In this document: positions 12,151 to 24,204 of the stretch, piece by piece
Position numbering within the stretch: position 1 is the first letter of the stretch
How the letters are laid out: each line of letters begins with the position of its first letter
Origin: Calamus simplicifolius
Lineage: Eukaryota; Streptophyta; Magnoliopsida; Arecales; Arecaceae
Assembly: GCA_900491605.1 (NCBI GenBank)
Contig: UESW01001793.1
Coordinates: 50,253 to 114,252 of the forward strand
DNA length: 64,000 nucleotides
Direction: 5' to 3'
Made by a program: the position numbers and the translations under genes
Notes under the pieces: model-generated
What the model was told of the DNA's origin: nothing
Database searches by the model: none
What the model saw: only the letters and a program-made list of their open reading frames with translations

Positions 12151-12307
12151 CAGGAAATCTCCAAATATGTACATCTATTGATTTTTAGATAAATACATTC
12201 ATTACATCACTGATGGTATTGTCGGAGATTATCTGCGTTCCACGTTCGGGGGATCGGCCGTCCATTCAGATCTTCAAGTCGGTACACTCCACGGTGAAGG
12301 ACTTCTG

Positions 12308-15300
12308 CTATTCGGTAGGGCCCCTCCCAGTTCGGAGATAATTTGCCCCCTCCGTTGGTTTGGACACCGAGGCCTTTCTCAGAACCAAATCTCCCTGACG
12401 GAAGCTTTTCGAGCGGACGCGAGTATTATAATATCTCGCTACCCGCTGCTGGTAGGCCGCCATTTTAACTTGAGCTCGATCTCTCGCTTCATCAATGAGG
12501 TCGAGACTGGCTCTTAAATTAGGGAGGTTGTCAGCTTCATCATATGATTCCACTCGAATACTTGGCAGGCCAATCTCGACTGGGATAACAGCCTCGGAAC
12601 CGAAAACCAGATTAAACGGGTCTCTCCTGTCGGTGTTCTGGGAGTTGTGTGGTATGCCCAGAGCACACTCGGGAGTTCTTCCACCCATTTCCCTTTAGTC
12701 GCTCCAGCCTGGTCCTCAGTCCCCGTAATATCATACGATTCGTAACCTCGGCCTCTCCATTAGATTGTGGATGGCCGACGGAGGCGAATCGATGTGTGAT
12801 GCCGAGATCGGCGCAAAAAGTCTTGAAGGCAACGTTGTCGAATTGTCGGCCGTTGTCAGTGACAAGAGTATGGGGTATGCCGAATCGACAAATAATAGCT
12901 TTCCAGAAAAAGGCCTTGACCTTGGCTTCAGTAATCTTAGCGAGTGCTTCGACTTCGACCCACTTAGTAAAATAATCAATGGCGACAAGCGGAAATTTTC
13001 GCTGTCCCGATGCCGGAGGGAAAGGGCCGAGAATGTCCATGCCCCACTGAGCGAAGGCCAGGGAAAAGAGAATTCAACTGAGAAGCCGGTTGTCGCTGAA
13101 TACAGGCGTACCGTTGACATTGGCCACATCTTTTCACTAGTTTAGTTGCATCTTCTTGCATAGTTAGCCAATAATATCCTTTCGGAGGGCTTTACGTGCC
13201 AGAGATCGGCCTCCTGAATGATTCCCACAGATGCCTTCATGAATTTCCCTAAGAACATAATCCGCGTCTGCCGGGCTGACACACTTGAGAAGAGGCTGGG
13301 AAAAGGATCTCTTGTAGAGTCGGCCATCTAGCAGTACAAACTTAGAAGCCCTCCGCTTGAGCAGCTTGGCTTCTTCATGGTCAACTGGGAGGATGCCGTC
13401 CTTCAAGTATCGGATATAGGCATCCATCCAAGTTTCCTCTTGGGTAACTGGCAAAGTTTCCTCCACGGCCTCGATGCTAGGTGTCTCCAGATACTCAATG
13501 TAGTTTTGCCCATGGTGCTGTCCGCGGACGTAGCAAGCCGGGCCAACATATCAGCTCTAGTTTTCCCTCTAGGGATGTAACTGATGGTGAAGTGATCTAA
13601 CAAGGAATTAATAGTTTAACCTTGCTTAGATACTGGGACATGATAGGGTCTCGAGCCTCATATTCCCCAGACACCTGGGCAGAAATAAGTTGCGAGTCAG
13701 TAAAAGCTCGGAGATGCTTGATTCCCATCCCATGTGCTAGTTTAATTCCGGCTAACAAGGCTTTATATTCGGCTTGATTGTTAGTAGCTTCAAAGAGGAA
13801 ACGGAGAGCGTACTCCAGCACAACACCCTTTGGACTGGCGAGAATAAGACCAGCCCCACTCCCCTGGGAGTTGGAGGCTCCATCGACGTGGAGGACCCAT
13901 GCCTTATCAGTCTCCTCGTCGACATCTAAAAGAATCCGAGGGGAATCCTCTTGATGCTCCTCAGACCAAGTGCATTCTACCAGGAAGTCGACTAAGACCT
14001 GGGATTTCAAAGCTGCTCTGGCTGAAATGACAAGTCAAACTCCCCTAGTTTGATGGCCCACTTAGCCAACCGGCCAGAAGTATCAGGTGAGACAAAATGG
14101 CTCTGAGAGGCTGGTCAGTAAGCACGACTATAGGATGAGCCTGAAAATAGGGTCTGAGTCGTCGGGCGGAGATGACCAAAGCAAAAATGACCTTCTCTAT
14201 CCTGGAATACCTCTCTTCTGCACCATGAAGTACCTTACTAGTATAATATACAGTCTCTGAGTAGCGTGGTCGCTGACACGCACCAGAACGGAACTGACGG
14301 CTTCCGAGGAAGCCGCAAGATAAAGGAAGAGCTTTTCTCCCTCCTCCGGTTTAGACAACAGGGGCGGTGTGGACAAGAACTCCTTAAGTTCTTCAAAAGC
14401 CCGTTGGCAGTCTTCCGTCCATTCAAAACCGTCCGCTTTACGTAGGACCTTGAAGAAGGGTAAACACCTCTCCGCCAATCTTGACAAAAATCAGCTTAAT
14501 ACTGCTATCCTCCGGTGAGTTGTTGTACCTCTTTCTTACATGCTGGCCACCTCATATCAAGAATGGCCTGAATCTTCTCTGGGTTTGCTTCGATTCCCCC
14601 CGGGTCACCAGAAAACCCAAGAATTTTCCTGCAGTAACTCCAAACGCACATTTGCGTGGGTTAAGCTTTATTCTATGGAGCCGGAGGTTGCGGAAAGTCT
14701 CTGCAGGTCGGCGACATGGCCGGTAGCACAGGTGCTCTTTGTCAACATATCATCTACATATACTTCCATGTTGCGGCCAAGCTGGTCTTTAAAAACTTTG
14801 TTCATCAGCCTCTGATAGGTAGCTCCTGCATTCTTCAATCCAAAGGGCATTACTTTATAACAATAGATGCCCTTCTCAGTGATAAAAGAAGTATGCTCTT
14901 CATCCAAGGGCTCATTTTTATTTGGTTGTACCCCGAGAAAGCATCCATGAAGCTAAGAAGTTCATAGCCGGAGGTAGAATCTACTAACTGGTCGATCCAT
15001 GGCAACGGAAAGCTGTCCTTAGGACAAGCTTTGTTAAGATCGGTGTAGTCGATGCAGATCCTCCACCCTCCGTTGGCCTTCCGGACCATGACCACATTGG
15101 CTAGCCAGTTAGGATATTGTGCCTCTTGAATATGACCGGCCATAAGCAATTTATCCACCTCTTCGTCAATGATCCTCTGCCGCTCAGGAGCGAAACTCCT
15201 TTTTTTCTGGCGGACAGGGCGGCAGCTTGGGTTGATATTAAGCTGGTGAGTGATCACCTCTGGGGGAATCCCAACCATATCCGTCATTTTCCAGGCAAAG

Positions 15301-16240
15301 ACATCCGCATTCGCGATAAAAGGCTAGGAGCTGATCCCGGGCTTCAGGGGGAGGAACTCACCAATCTGCACGGTCTTGGTAGAATCGCCTCCCAGGGGGC
15401 AAGATATCAAACGCTCCGCCGGCTCTCCCCTCGCTCGACTTCTCTGGGATCAAACGACTCGGCGACCGGGGGAATCCCAACCGCCTAGGGACTGGAGCTA
15501 GATGATAGTAGGGTCTGACCGAGTTCACCTCCCCATGCATCTCGCCAACTCCTTGATTAGTAGGGAATTGCACCAATAGGTGCTTGGTAGATATAACTGC
15601 ATCTAACATATTCAACCCGGGATGGCGAGAATGGCATTGTAGGCCAGAGGGACCCGAACCACCAGAAAGTCCAGCATTACCGTGCTCTGACATGGCGGCG
15701 ATCCTGCCGTCGCCGGTAGGGTAATCTCGCCCTCCACCCGTATAGAATCTCCCGTGAAACCGACTAGGGGACGGCCACAGGTCGAAGAGAGTCAGGAGAT
15801 AAATTCATTCGAAGAAATGCATCATAAGTAAGCACATTGGCGGAGCTTCCACTGTCGATTAAGATCCTCTTTACAGGGTGTTTAGCGACCATTATTGAAA
15901 CGACGACGCTATCATCTTTTACAACACTACCCCCCGCTATGTCTCCCTTAAAAGGGATTACATCATCTAGTTCTCCCCTCCCCTTGGCCTCTTAGAAGAT
16001 GACGCTCCTCCACGGGAGATCATGCCCACCATCCGCTCTGTCGGGGTGTTATCAATGTTGGCTTGAGTTGGAGGAGGTCCCATCAAAGCTGGTACAGGCG
16101 GAGCCTCTTTCTTCTGGATGTACTGCCCAAGATATCCCCTCTAGATAAGCTCTTCGATGGCTTGCTTCAGATTCTGACACTCTTCGGTGTATGGCCGTAA
16201 TCTCTGTGGAAATGGCAATAACGGCTCCTATCGCGCGCAG
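12308..16240 (-). pseudogene. Gypsy pol: protease, RT, RNase H, second RNase H-like domain, integrase; broken
   Basis: Minus-strand order of domains: protease with DSGSSAN active site (DSG = reverse complement of 15,848-15,856); RT (15,287 to about 14,650) with CIDYTDLNKACPKDSF and the VYVDDM catalytic box near 14,750; RNase H around 14,490-14,200; a second RNase H-like domain (14,010 to 13,600) with LHVDGASNSQGSGAG and NNQAEYKALLAG; integrase zinc-binding part (about 13,250-13,080, CGQCQRYA); integrase core with MDILGPFP, VTDNGRQFD and SNGEAEVTNR (13,040 to 12,612); and an integrase C-terminal part to 12,308. Frame changes between nearly all blocks show it is dead. The second RNase H supports Tat membership. 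Confidence 0.93.
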
Positions 16241-16249
16241 CGCCCTTCT

Positions 16250-17651
16250 TCAACGGAGGTGGACGCCGCAAATAAGGCTCGTTTTCAATTTCCATAAGGA
16301 TATAAGCCCGGGGCACTAGGAGGGGTGTAAGATGGTCTTCTCTGGGGGCCAGGCTCTTGCGGCGGTCAGTCGGTCGGCGTGAAGGTTCAGACTTCTTGGG
16401 AGGGGGCCCGCTCGACTCCGAGTGAGCGGACTCTTGCCAGTCCTCTCCTCCGCACCTCTCCTTGATGAATCAGCCTCGTCGGCGCGGATGTACTTCTGCG
16501 CGCGACTCAAGAGGTCAGCATAAGAGCAAGGAGGTCTCTTGTCCAAAGAATAAGTAAAACGGAGGGACGGAGCCCCCACTTCAAAGCCAGCGTAGCCACA
16601 GCATCATCAAGATGATAGACTTCCAGGGCCGCTACCTTGAATCGGGTTATAAAGTCTTTCAGAGGTTCTCCTTCCTGTTGCTGCACGGAGAACAAACTGT
16701 CCGCCACTCGAGGAATCTTTCGACAAGCGTCGAAATGAGCCAAGAAAGACCTTTCAGTTGTCGAAAAGAATCAATACTACGTGAAGGCAGACGGGAGTAC
16801 CAAACACGGGCCGCCTTATGGAGAGTGGCCGGGAAGGCAATGCACTGGAGAGCATCAGTCGCTCCTTGGACTTGCATAATGACTTTGTAGCTCTCCAGAT
16901 GATCCAGAGGGTCAGTGGTGCCATCATAGGGGTCCAATTGGGGGAACCGGAATCTCCTTGGAATGGGTTCCTCCATAACTCGCCGAGTAAGAGGAGGGTG
17001 GGTGTCGTAATCCGACCCCGGCTGATTGTTGATTGTTTGACTAAGATCTTCCAGCCTCCGATCTTGCTCATCAAGGCGCCTCTCCATCTGATCAGCCATA
17101 TGTCCCCCGGCTGGCTCAGGGGAATAGGATACGGGACGATGCCACCGGCGGTGCTCTGCATGAGGCTCCTTCCCCGCCGCCGCCTGGCGGGTGGGCTGCC
17201 CGAGGAACGGGTGAGAGAGCGCGAGCCACCCCGGGAACTTTGAGAATGAAGCCCACCTGAGGAATAGGGGTGGAGAGGCTTTGTTGGAGGGGATCTCCCT
17301 CAGTTGATTGTCGGCTGACGGGAGTAGCCGATCTGGACAGCAGAGGTGGCTGAGCCGTTGCCGGGCTCCTCTAGAATGTTGTTCCTGCATCTGCTGAACC
17401 ATCCCAACAAGGGTTTGAACTTGCTGGGTAAGGATCGCCAATGGGTCCTGGGGAATAGCTGGAGCTGGCAGTGGCGAGGAAGAAACCGGATGGCTTGACT
17501 TTGCTGGCTCAGAAGAGCAAAGAGTCTTGCAACCATGATCGGAAGGTAAGAGATGCCCCCCAGACCAATTAGAGGGATCCTCTTCCAGAGATCTAGAGCC
17601 CATGTTAGAAGAACAGGAGTTGCTCGTTGCAGCCCCTACCTGGCGCGCCAA
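16250..17651 (-). pseudogene. Gypsy gag, broken
   Basis: Gag builds the particle that packages retrotransposon RNA. The N-terminal part has the LAILTQQVQTLVGMVQQMQ coil, then MERRLDEQDRRLEDLSQTIN. The capsid-like Retrotrans_gag region follows, with FRFPQLDPYDGTTDPLDHL and LHKAARVWYSRLPSRSI. The frame changes near 16,750; the region continues as DSLFSVQQQEGEPLKDFITR and then SYADLLSRAQKYIRADEAD. It sits directly downstream of the 5' LTR. A similar N-terminal coil survives in the deleted element at 43,718-48,672. Confidence 0.88.
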
Positions 17652-17653
17652 TC
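17640..17653 (-). promoter_or_regulatory. Primer-binding site of the Tat-like element
   Basis: On the minus strand the 5' LTR is followed by GATTGGCGCGCCAGGTAGG. It is not the usual methionine-tRNA site. The deleted element at 46,860-46,875 has the related GATAGGCGCACCAG in the same place, which supports its role; I do not assign the tRNA. Confidence 0.6.
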
Positions 17654-18811
17654 TGTTGATGCTAAATCACCAGAAAAGATAAAAAAAGTTTTATTCGTTA
17701 CGGGATCTCCTACTGAAGGAAGAGAGAAAGCCCCCCTTCTTCTTGGGTCTCTTTCCCCTTATATCCTTCGAGCTTCCAAAAAATGTTCCTTTTTTTTCGT
17801 CATCACATCGTCAGCATCGAGTCATTTTTCTTTCTTTCTTTCTTTTTATTTTTTTTGGATAAAAAGTCAATGTGTAAGATAAAAATTAGCTTCAGACGAG
17901 AGCGTGCCACGTGGTCATTTATCGATAATTAATAGCAGAGGTATTAAGGAACTTGCTCCGGAAGCTAAGGATCTTCATGATGGATTTTAGTTTTCCCAAG
18001 GGAATGTCAGGGTTAGTGGGAATGTCAGAGTCAGAGAAGAGTTATCTAGCCCTAAAACAGGTGCTCAATATCTCCTTTATTTGAGTTTTTCGATGGATAG
18101 TGACGCTCCAGCGTTTGTCTTATTCGAGTCATTTAAAGCGTCATGATGCTTAATGATTCTCGATTTCTGTTCCGGACACGACAGCTCATCGCGTTTAGTG
18201 CTTCTGATATGAGAATGATTCTAAGGCTAGGAGGCCGCCCAGAACCCGGGGGGCGCCTAGGACTAGGAGGCCGCCCAAACCCTGAGAGCCGTCCAGAACC
18301 AGGAGGCCGCCCAGAACCTTGGGGCCGCCTAGGACTAGGGGCCGCCCAGAACCTGGGGACCGCCTAGGACTAGGAGGCCGCCTAGAACCTGGGGGCCGCC
18401 TAGGACTAGGGGCCGCCCAGGACCTGGGGGCCGCCTAGGACTAGGAGGCCGCCCAGATCCTGAGGGCCGTCCAGAACTAGGAGGCCGCTCAGAACCTGGG
18501 GGCCGTCTAGGACTAGGGGCCGCCCAGAACCTGGGGACCGCCTAGGACTAGGAGGCCGCCCAGAACCTGGGGGCCGCCTAGGACTAGGGACCGCTTAGGA
18601 CCTGGGGGCCGCCTAGGACTAGAGGCCGCCCAGAACCTGATGGCCACCCAGAACCTAGGGACCGCCTAGGACTAGGGGCTGCCCAGAACCTGGGGGCTGC
18701 CTAGGACTAGGGGCTGCCCAGAACCTGGGGGCTGCCCAGGACCAGAAGGCCGCCTAGGACCCGGGGGCCGCCTAGGACTCCTGACTTACTTCCGGTTTAC
18801 CAACCATATCA
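17654..18811 (-). repeat. 5' LTR of the Tat-like element (right copy)
   Basis: About 1,158 bp, TG...CA, matching 6,920-8,019. The minisatellite part (18,225-18,785) is longer than in the other LTR. The GCTTA duplication follows at 18,812. Confidence 0.93.
18225..18785. repeat. GC-rich minisatellite inside LTR (right copy)
   Basis: Same GGCCGCC-based units as at 7,490-7,985 but with more units, showing expansion or contraction after insertion. Confidence 0.9.
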
Positions 18812-18952
18812 GCTTAGATTTGAAAGTTCTACGAAATAGTTATGTCCAAAAAATCCTTTTGACACCTTATCTACTCATAGTTGTTTCAGATCCAAACATC
18901 TAAAAATTCTACGATATCTATGAGAAATTTTTTTTGACATCTTAATCACTTA

Positions 18953-19295
18953 GATAGTGTTTGATAGAAAAAATATTATCCATGGATAAGTGTACGAGAT
19001 AGAGTTTATCCCGTGGCTATCCCTAGGGATATCCCTTGACTATCCCATTGATCATATCAAATGCAAAAAGGTAAATCCATAGGATAACTTTTTTTTACTT
19101 TTATTTGGAGGGATAACCAGTTATTCCTGCATTCTCTAAGGAATAAATTGAGAGGATATCCCATGGTTAACCATGGTTAACCATGGATTATCCCTTAGTT
19201 AACTTTATTTCTAATTATTCCTTATAGTTATAATTTTAAAATAAAAAAAATATCTAAAAAATATTTTCTTTTATCCCCCTATTTCAAACACTACC
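18953..19295. mobile_element. MITE, PIF/Harbinger (Tourist-like)
   Basis: A 343-bp AT-rich element begins GATAGTGTTTGATAG and ends CTATTTCAAACACTACC, an imperfect inverted repeat. It is flanked by TTA at 18,950-18,952 and 19,296-19,298, the usual Harbinger target duplication. The interior contains the repeated CATGGTTAACC palindrome and no coding potential. Confidence 0.82.
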
Positions 19296-19298
19296 TTA

Positions 19299-20253
19299 CA
19301 GTTGTTTCCGGTTCACAGTTTAATTTTGATTTAATTGAGTCGCCAGAATTATTACTCAAATCCGCGCTTGAATCAACTGGGCTACCGCGCGGTTCCTTTT
19401 TAAGGTAACATAATATGAAAGGATGAAAGTCTTTCATCCGTCCGTAAAACAGCGGACGGTGGATAGGGTGACGGTGGTCGTGCTGACGACGGCATGGTTC
19501 GAGGATCTGCAGCGTCGATTGTTGTCCCGCGGGACAGCGACGAAGGCGTCGGCAGATTTCTAAAATTCTAACAATCTGATCTTCATCGTCCACTGCCAAT
19601 CCGAGACGAATCCGGCGATCAGTCATTGCATTTAGCAATCCTTTTCTCTGAGCTTAGATTAAATTAGGGAAACGTTTGAAGCGTTAGAAACTCTTAACCG
19701 TCTAGGATCAGTTAGCTCTAGGGTCTCGGCGATCCAATTAGAATTAGAGATTTCTTTGTTAATCGAAGTTTTCTCGAGCATTTTCCCTGATTTTGATGTA
19801 TATTCATTGCAGTACTGAGACTTTTTTTTTTTTTTTTTCTTTCATGAATCGTTTGCTGTTTCTGGATGGCTTTGATTCTTTAACTTCCAACATGGAATGG
19901 TATTATTTCGTGTTTTTTTGGGTAAGTTTCGATGAGATATGATAGATGTACAAAGCCCTAATACGTCGACTCTATTGTAGACTTCATTGTAGACGGGTGC
20001 CAAATTTTCCTTCTAGGTTAGGTATTTTAATCGTTTGATTTCTTTTAGAAAAAAAAAAATGATTTGTTTTGTTATTACCTATCTCTGGTTACTTGAGCTA
20101 TGTTGAATAGCGTCTTCTTCTTTTTTCCCCTGTAATATTCTAACTTCTTTTTTTTTTTCAGAGGGAAGCGGTGGTTTGGAGGGCATGGTTTATATTCTGT
20201 AATCTCGACCAGAATGCTGGTTATTAAGCATTTTTTTCCGCTGCTACTTCCAG
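19299..20253 (+). other. Presumed 5' region of the YJU2B-like pseudogene
   Basis: The stretch upstream of the first recognised exon has a moderately GC-rich part (19,380-19,620) and then AT-rich DNA with pyrimidine runs. The first coding exon of the family (short N-terminus ending before GSLNKF) is not convincingly found; a weak candidate lies around 20,160-20,215. A 115-codon minus-strand ORF (19,638 to 19,291) matches nothing I know. Confidence 0.4.
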
Positions 20254-23200
20254 GGTTCGTTGAATAAGTTTTATGGTCAATATGCCTTGAGGGAGAGAGC
20301 AAGAAAGATAGACCGGAGTATTCTAATTATAAGGTAAGATATTTTGAAATCAAAAAAGAGGAAACTCAAGCATCATGTCCGATTGGTGCTTCTTTTGTTT
20401 GGTAATTTTATGAGCCGAACTCTTCATTTTGATGTAACTAGTCAAGGGTCACTAGTACTGCCTCTATGTATGCATAAAACAGAACTGTCATGCTTAACAT
20501 AAACAATGCAAACTTGAATATAGCACCATGCTGGATCTAATCCATCTTAAAATTACCAGTCTAATGGTCTGTAAAGTGTTGAAGTCTTATTGTGTAAATC
20601 GGTATATGAAATAGATTTTAATGGAAAAAATCAAAGAAGTTGTTAAGATTTCCTTGATTTTTATAGATTTGGGAGAAATGAAGTTATTAAGCAGGAAGAG
20701 TAGGAATGCTCCAACCAATAAAATTTCCTATGGATAGTTGCTATATATTTGATGAAACAAACAAGGAATGAATAAAGAAGAAAAAGGCAATGGTAGTTTT
20801 GCACTGAAAAGGAGTAATGTTTGAGGGATAGAGGTGATGTAAGGACTTATACCTGACTTTGTAAGGGATTTATAAGATTGGAGGTTTCTAATTTCAAGCT
20901 TGGAGAGCTAAATAGGCCTGGGAGACTAAAATTAGGTTTCAGAGGAGCAGATCAGTCTACTTCTAGTAATACAAGTTTATTCAAACCATGAGCTAGGCCC
21001 ATTACTTAGATATTGAGCACATTATTGTATTTTCTAGTTAAAGGATCTGATTATTTTTGAAAATTAAGAGCTCTAGATATACTGAGGACAAATCATCAAG
21101 CCAATTTTTGATGATAGAAAGGGGTGCCAAAGAGACAAATAATTTAGAATTACAAGGGAAAAAGACAAATACAAAGGAGTGATCCAAAGATATTAGGATT
21201 TGTAAAGGTGGAAAAGACCTGGAAGCCCCTGAAGTACGCTACAAGTAATATGAAACATGTGAAGAAAGATGTAAGATGAAAAGAAAAAAAATAAAGCTTA
21301 AAGAAGAACGGATGGTATCACTAGTTCAGTAGGTAGCTGAAACCCACTCTTCTCTGCCTTGCTGGCATTGAGGATGGTTCTCTTGATATTTATGCATTGA
21401 AATCCAACACCTAACTGAATGGGGAGCAGCAAGAGTGGAAGAGGAATGAATATTAGGGCATGTAGCCTCTGATCTCAATTAAACAGGCCAATGTTTGTTC
21501 TCTATACCACCCTGAATAACTTTAGTTGATTTAAGCCCCCCATTACTAAGCAAGACCCATTGAGATATAAAGGAAAATTGGTGCTAGACGCTGGGATGAT
21601 GTGAGAAAGGAATTATAGTGGAATAGGGAGGCCATGAGTAAGAGAGGAGAGAGAACCAGCAGAGGCGTGGAAGGGGCACATATTTGTGGAGAGAATGAAA
21701 GCCACAGTTGTTGTTCAGACAGCTGCCACACTAGCACACTTAAGTTATTCCCCCTTGAGTGCCCTTAGTTCCTCTTTTTTTTATTAAAAAAAAAGAAGAG
21801 AAAAATCCACACAAATCCATATGCATACATCAACCGCATGAAATATAGGTGCATGAATATGCATGTTCAATTGATCAAGATGTGGGTTACTTAAATGTCA
21901 TGAAGCCAGTGTATCACCCATGTGTCTAGGTGACAATTCATAATCACAATCAAGTGACAGGGTTTGAAGCAGTTCTATTTTGTGTTTTCATTGAGAGCTG
22001 GGAGACAAGATTTTGAGATGTTATGTTTTAGAGGACTTGGGATTTAGGAACCCTGAAGGAGGTAGAATCAATTTAACTGACTTTCATTCATGGCGTAAGG
22101 CTTGTGTACGTCAGCAAACCTGTTTCTTTATTGATATGTAGTTTTGTTTTCTTTCTGTCTCTTGGATTTTTTCTAGATTCATTTGCACTTTGTGGTGGCT
22201 TTGACTGATTCCTTGGGCTTTTATGTGCTTTGCTAGGATGATGCTTTTCTTTTTTAATGTTTCCTTGTGCATTGGTAAATTTATTATGCTTAGTTGTGAA
22301 GTTGATGAGCATGTATTATAAAAATAGGTAACTGTATGATTCTTCTATCCATGAGAACAGCCTTTATGCACAGATAACAAATGAGCATTTTCTATGATAT
22401 ATATTGGTGTGTATATTTTATTTCAAATGAAGGCATCAATTATTAAAGTTTTACTTTCTCAAACTAGGTATCAGTGTTAAAAGATGCCACTTTTTCATGT
22501 ATCTGAATTGCCTGTCAGCCCTTGTCTATTTGAGAATTTAGGCAGGATACACTTCTATGCCACAATTGTTTTTCTAAAATGAACGAAGGTACAGGTAAGA
22601 TTAATGAAGATGCAAGTTCAATTTGCATCTTAACAATTTGACCTCATTTGACGTAGCAAAACTTTGATAATTGACTCCTTTATTTGCACCAGTTCTTTGT
22701 GCAAGTTTTGATAGTTTCTACATCTTTTAAACCCATATTCATCTTCTCAACTGTAATCCTTTGTTTTCCAGATTTGAGATGTCGTTCAATGGCTGGTGTG
22801 GTGGATGCAATTCAATCATTGCCAAGGGTGTAAGGTTCAATGCATAGAAAAAGCAAGCGAGAAACTATTATTCGATGAAGGTACATGCTTAACTAACTAT
22901 AGATATCTATTGATCTTCTAAATATGCTAAACAATCAGAGTTCAAGCCCCAGAAAACTTACCTTGTATCATTGCTGTACTTGGTTGTGTCAAATTGAGAC
23001 CCTATCAAGTCTTGATCGTTTTTGAAATCAAAGGTTAAATATATCTAACAAAAAAAAGAAAGAAAAAGACTAAGAAATACTTGAAAAGAAAGAAAAAAAC
23101 ACAGCATTAATATATTTATGTCATAATGAAATACTTTAATTTACAAGTTCTGTAAAAGTCACTTGCTCCTATCTTGATTTAGTTTCAGATTGTGACTCAA

Positions 23201-23875
23201 TGATTAAACCAAACACCCTGCATTTTACCTGGTACAGTTCATTCAAGTTGGCTCACCATTTTCAAGTCCAGCAGCTTGGCCCACTCCATATCATCAATTA
23301 TAGACTTGCTGGAAACTAAGAAAGTCAAATCAGAGTATCATGAGTTGATGAACTTTAAAATGATGCAATATGAATATCATAATACTGTATGGCAATTTTT
23401 TATTATTATTGTTTTTAATTTGTGTTTGGAGTCTACCACTCTTATCCTCTGCCTAGATGGTTGACCTGCTGTTTGATCTGCACCTTCTCAAGACATTCTG
23501 CAGATAGCAATGGATAGACTGATGTTGGTTTTCATATTTATGAGAACGAGAAGTTGAGTTATCCTAGACATGATAAAATTTGTTTGTCTCTTGTAGGATA
23601 GCTTGGATAGCTATTATATTGGTCTGGGAAATCAGACCTTCCTATTTGATGGTATATATGCATATTTTCTTTGTTATCTGTGAAATTTATTTTCCTTACC
23701 TGGTCATACATGCTTCATTCCTTTGTTTTCTTTGCTAATGGTGTAATGCCTGTAATATACTTTATGATTGACTTGGATACGTGCATTTAACATGCATGGA
23801 AGTTGTCTTCTTATTGCATCAATTGCAGTGTATCATCTTTTTCATTCTTCAGTTTAGTGCTTTTTCTTTCACAAG

Positions 23876-23884
23876 TTTTTTTTT

Positions 23885-23919
<35 letters not shown>

Positions 23920-23920
23920 G
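23876..23920. repeat. Homopolymer junction T18-C-G26
   Basis: In the second intron of the pseudogene, a run of 18 T, one C and 26 G. Either a slippage-prone site or an assembly artefact. Confidence 0.9.
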
Positions 23921-24204
23921 AAGGTGGTTGTTGCCAAGGGTAGCACACTATAATTAGAGTTTATCTAAGTCACTAGATTGCCCATTTACTATTATTTAAT
24001 ATGCCACTTTTATTTTCTCAGATTAGCATGTGATTGTAGAGGAATGGGAGGAGAGCTGCTAGGAATTTGCGTAGGGATGGTATTGGTTACAAACTTTAAA
24101 ATAATTCTTAGCTGTCTATGGGTTTTGCCCCACTCTGCATTATATACATTTTAATTCACTAATTACCAAGTAGCAGGTTATCATGTTTTTTTCTGAAAAG
24201 AAAG

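Larger units (their letters stand above)
6920..18811 (-). mobile_element. Complete Ty3/Gypsy LTR retrotransposon, Tat-like, degenerate
   Basis: Two long terminal repeats (6,920-8,019 and 17,654-18,811) start TG and end CA and are flanked by the 5-bp duplication GCTTA (6,915-6,919 and 18,812-18,816). Coding regions run on the minus strand, so the right LTR is the 5' LTR. Order: gag, protease, RT, RNase H, a second RNase H-like domain, integrase, a 140-bp tandem array, then the 3' LTR, with an antisense ORF in the 3' region. The second RNase H domain, the 3' tandem array and the antisense gypsy-type-transposon ORF are features known from the Tat lineage of plants. Stops and frame shifts in gag, pol and the antisense ORF make it non-functional. 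Confidence 0.95.

Noticed and set aside
19291..19638. Minus-strand ORF of 115 codons upstream of the YJU2B-like pseudogene
   Set aside because: No recognised domain, Arg/His-rich, partly overlaps the MITE; kept only as a remark.
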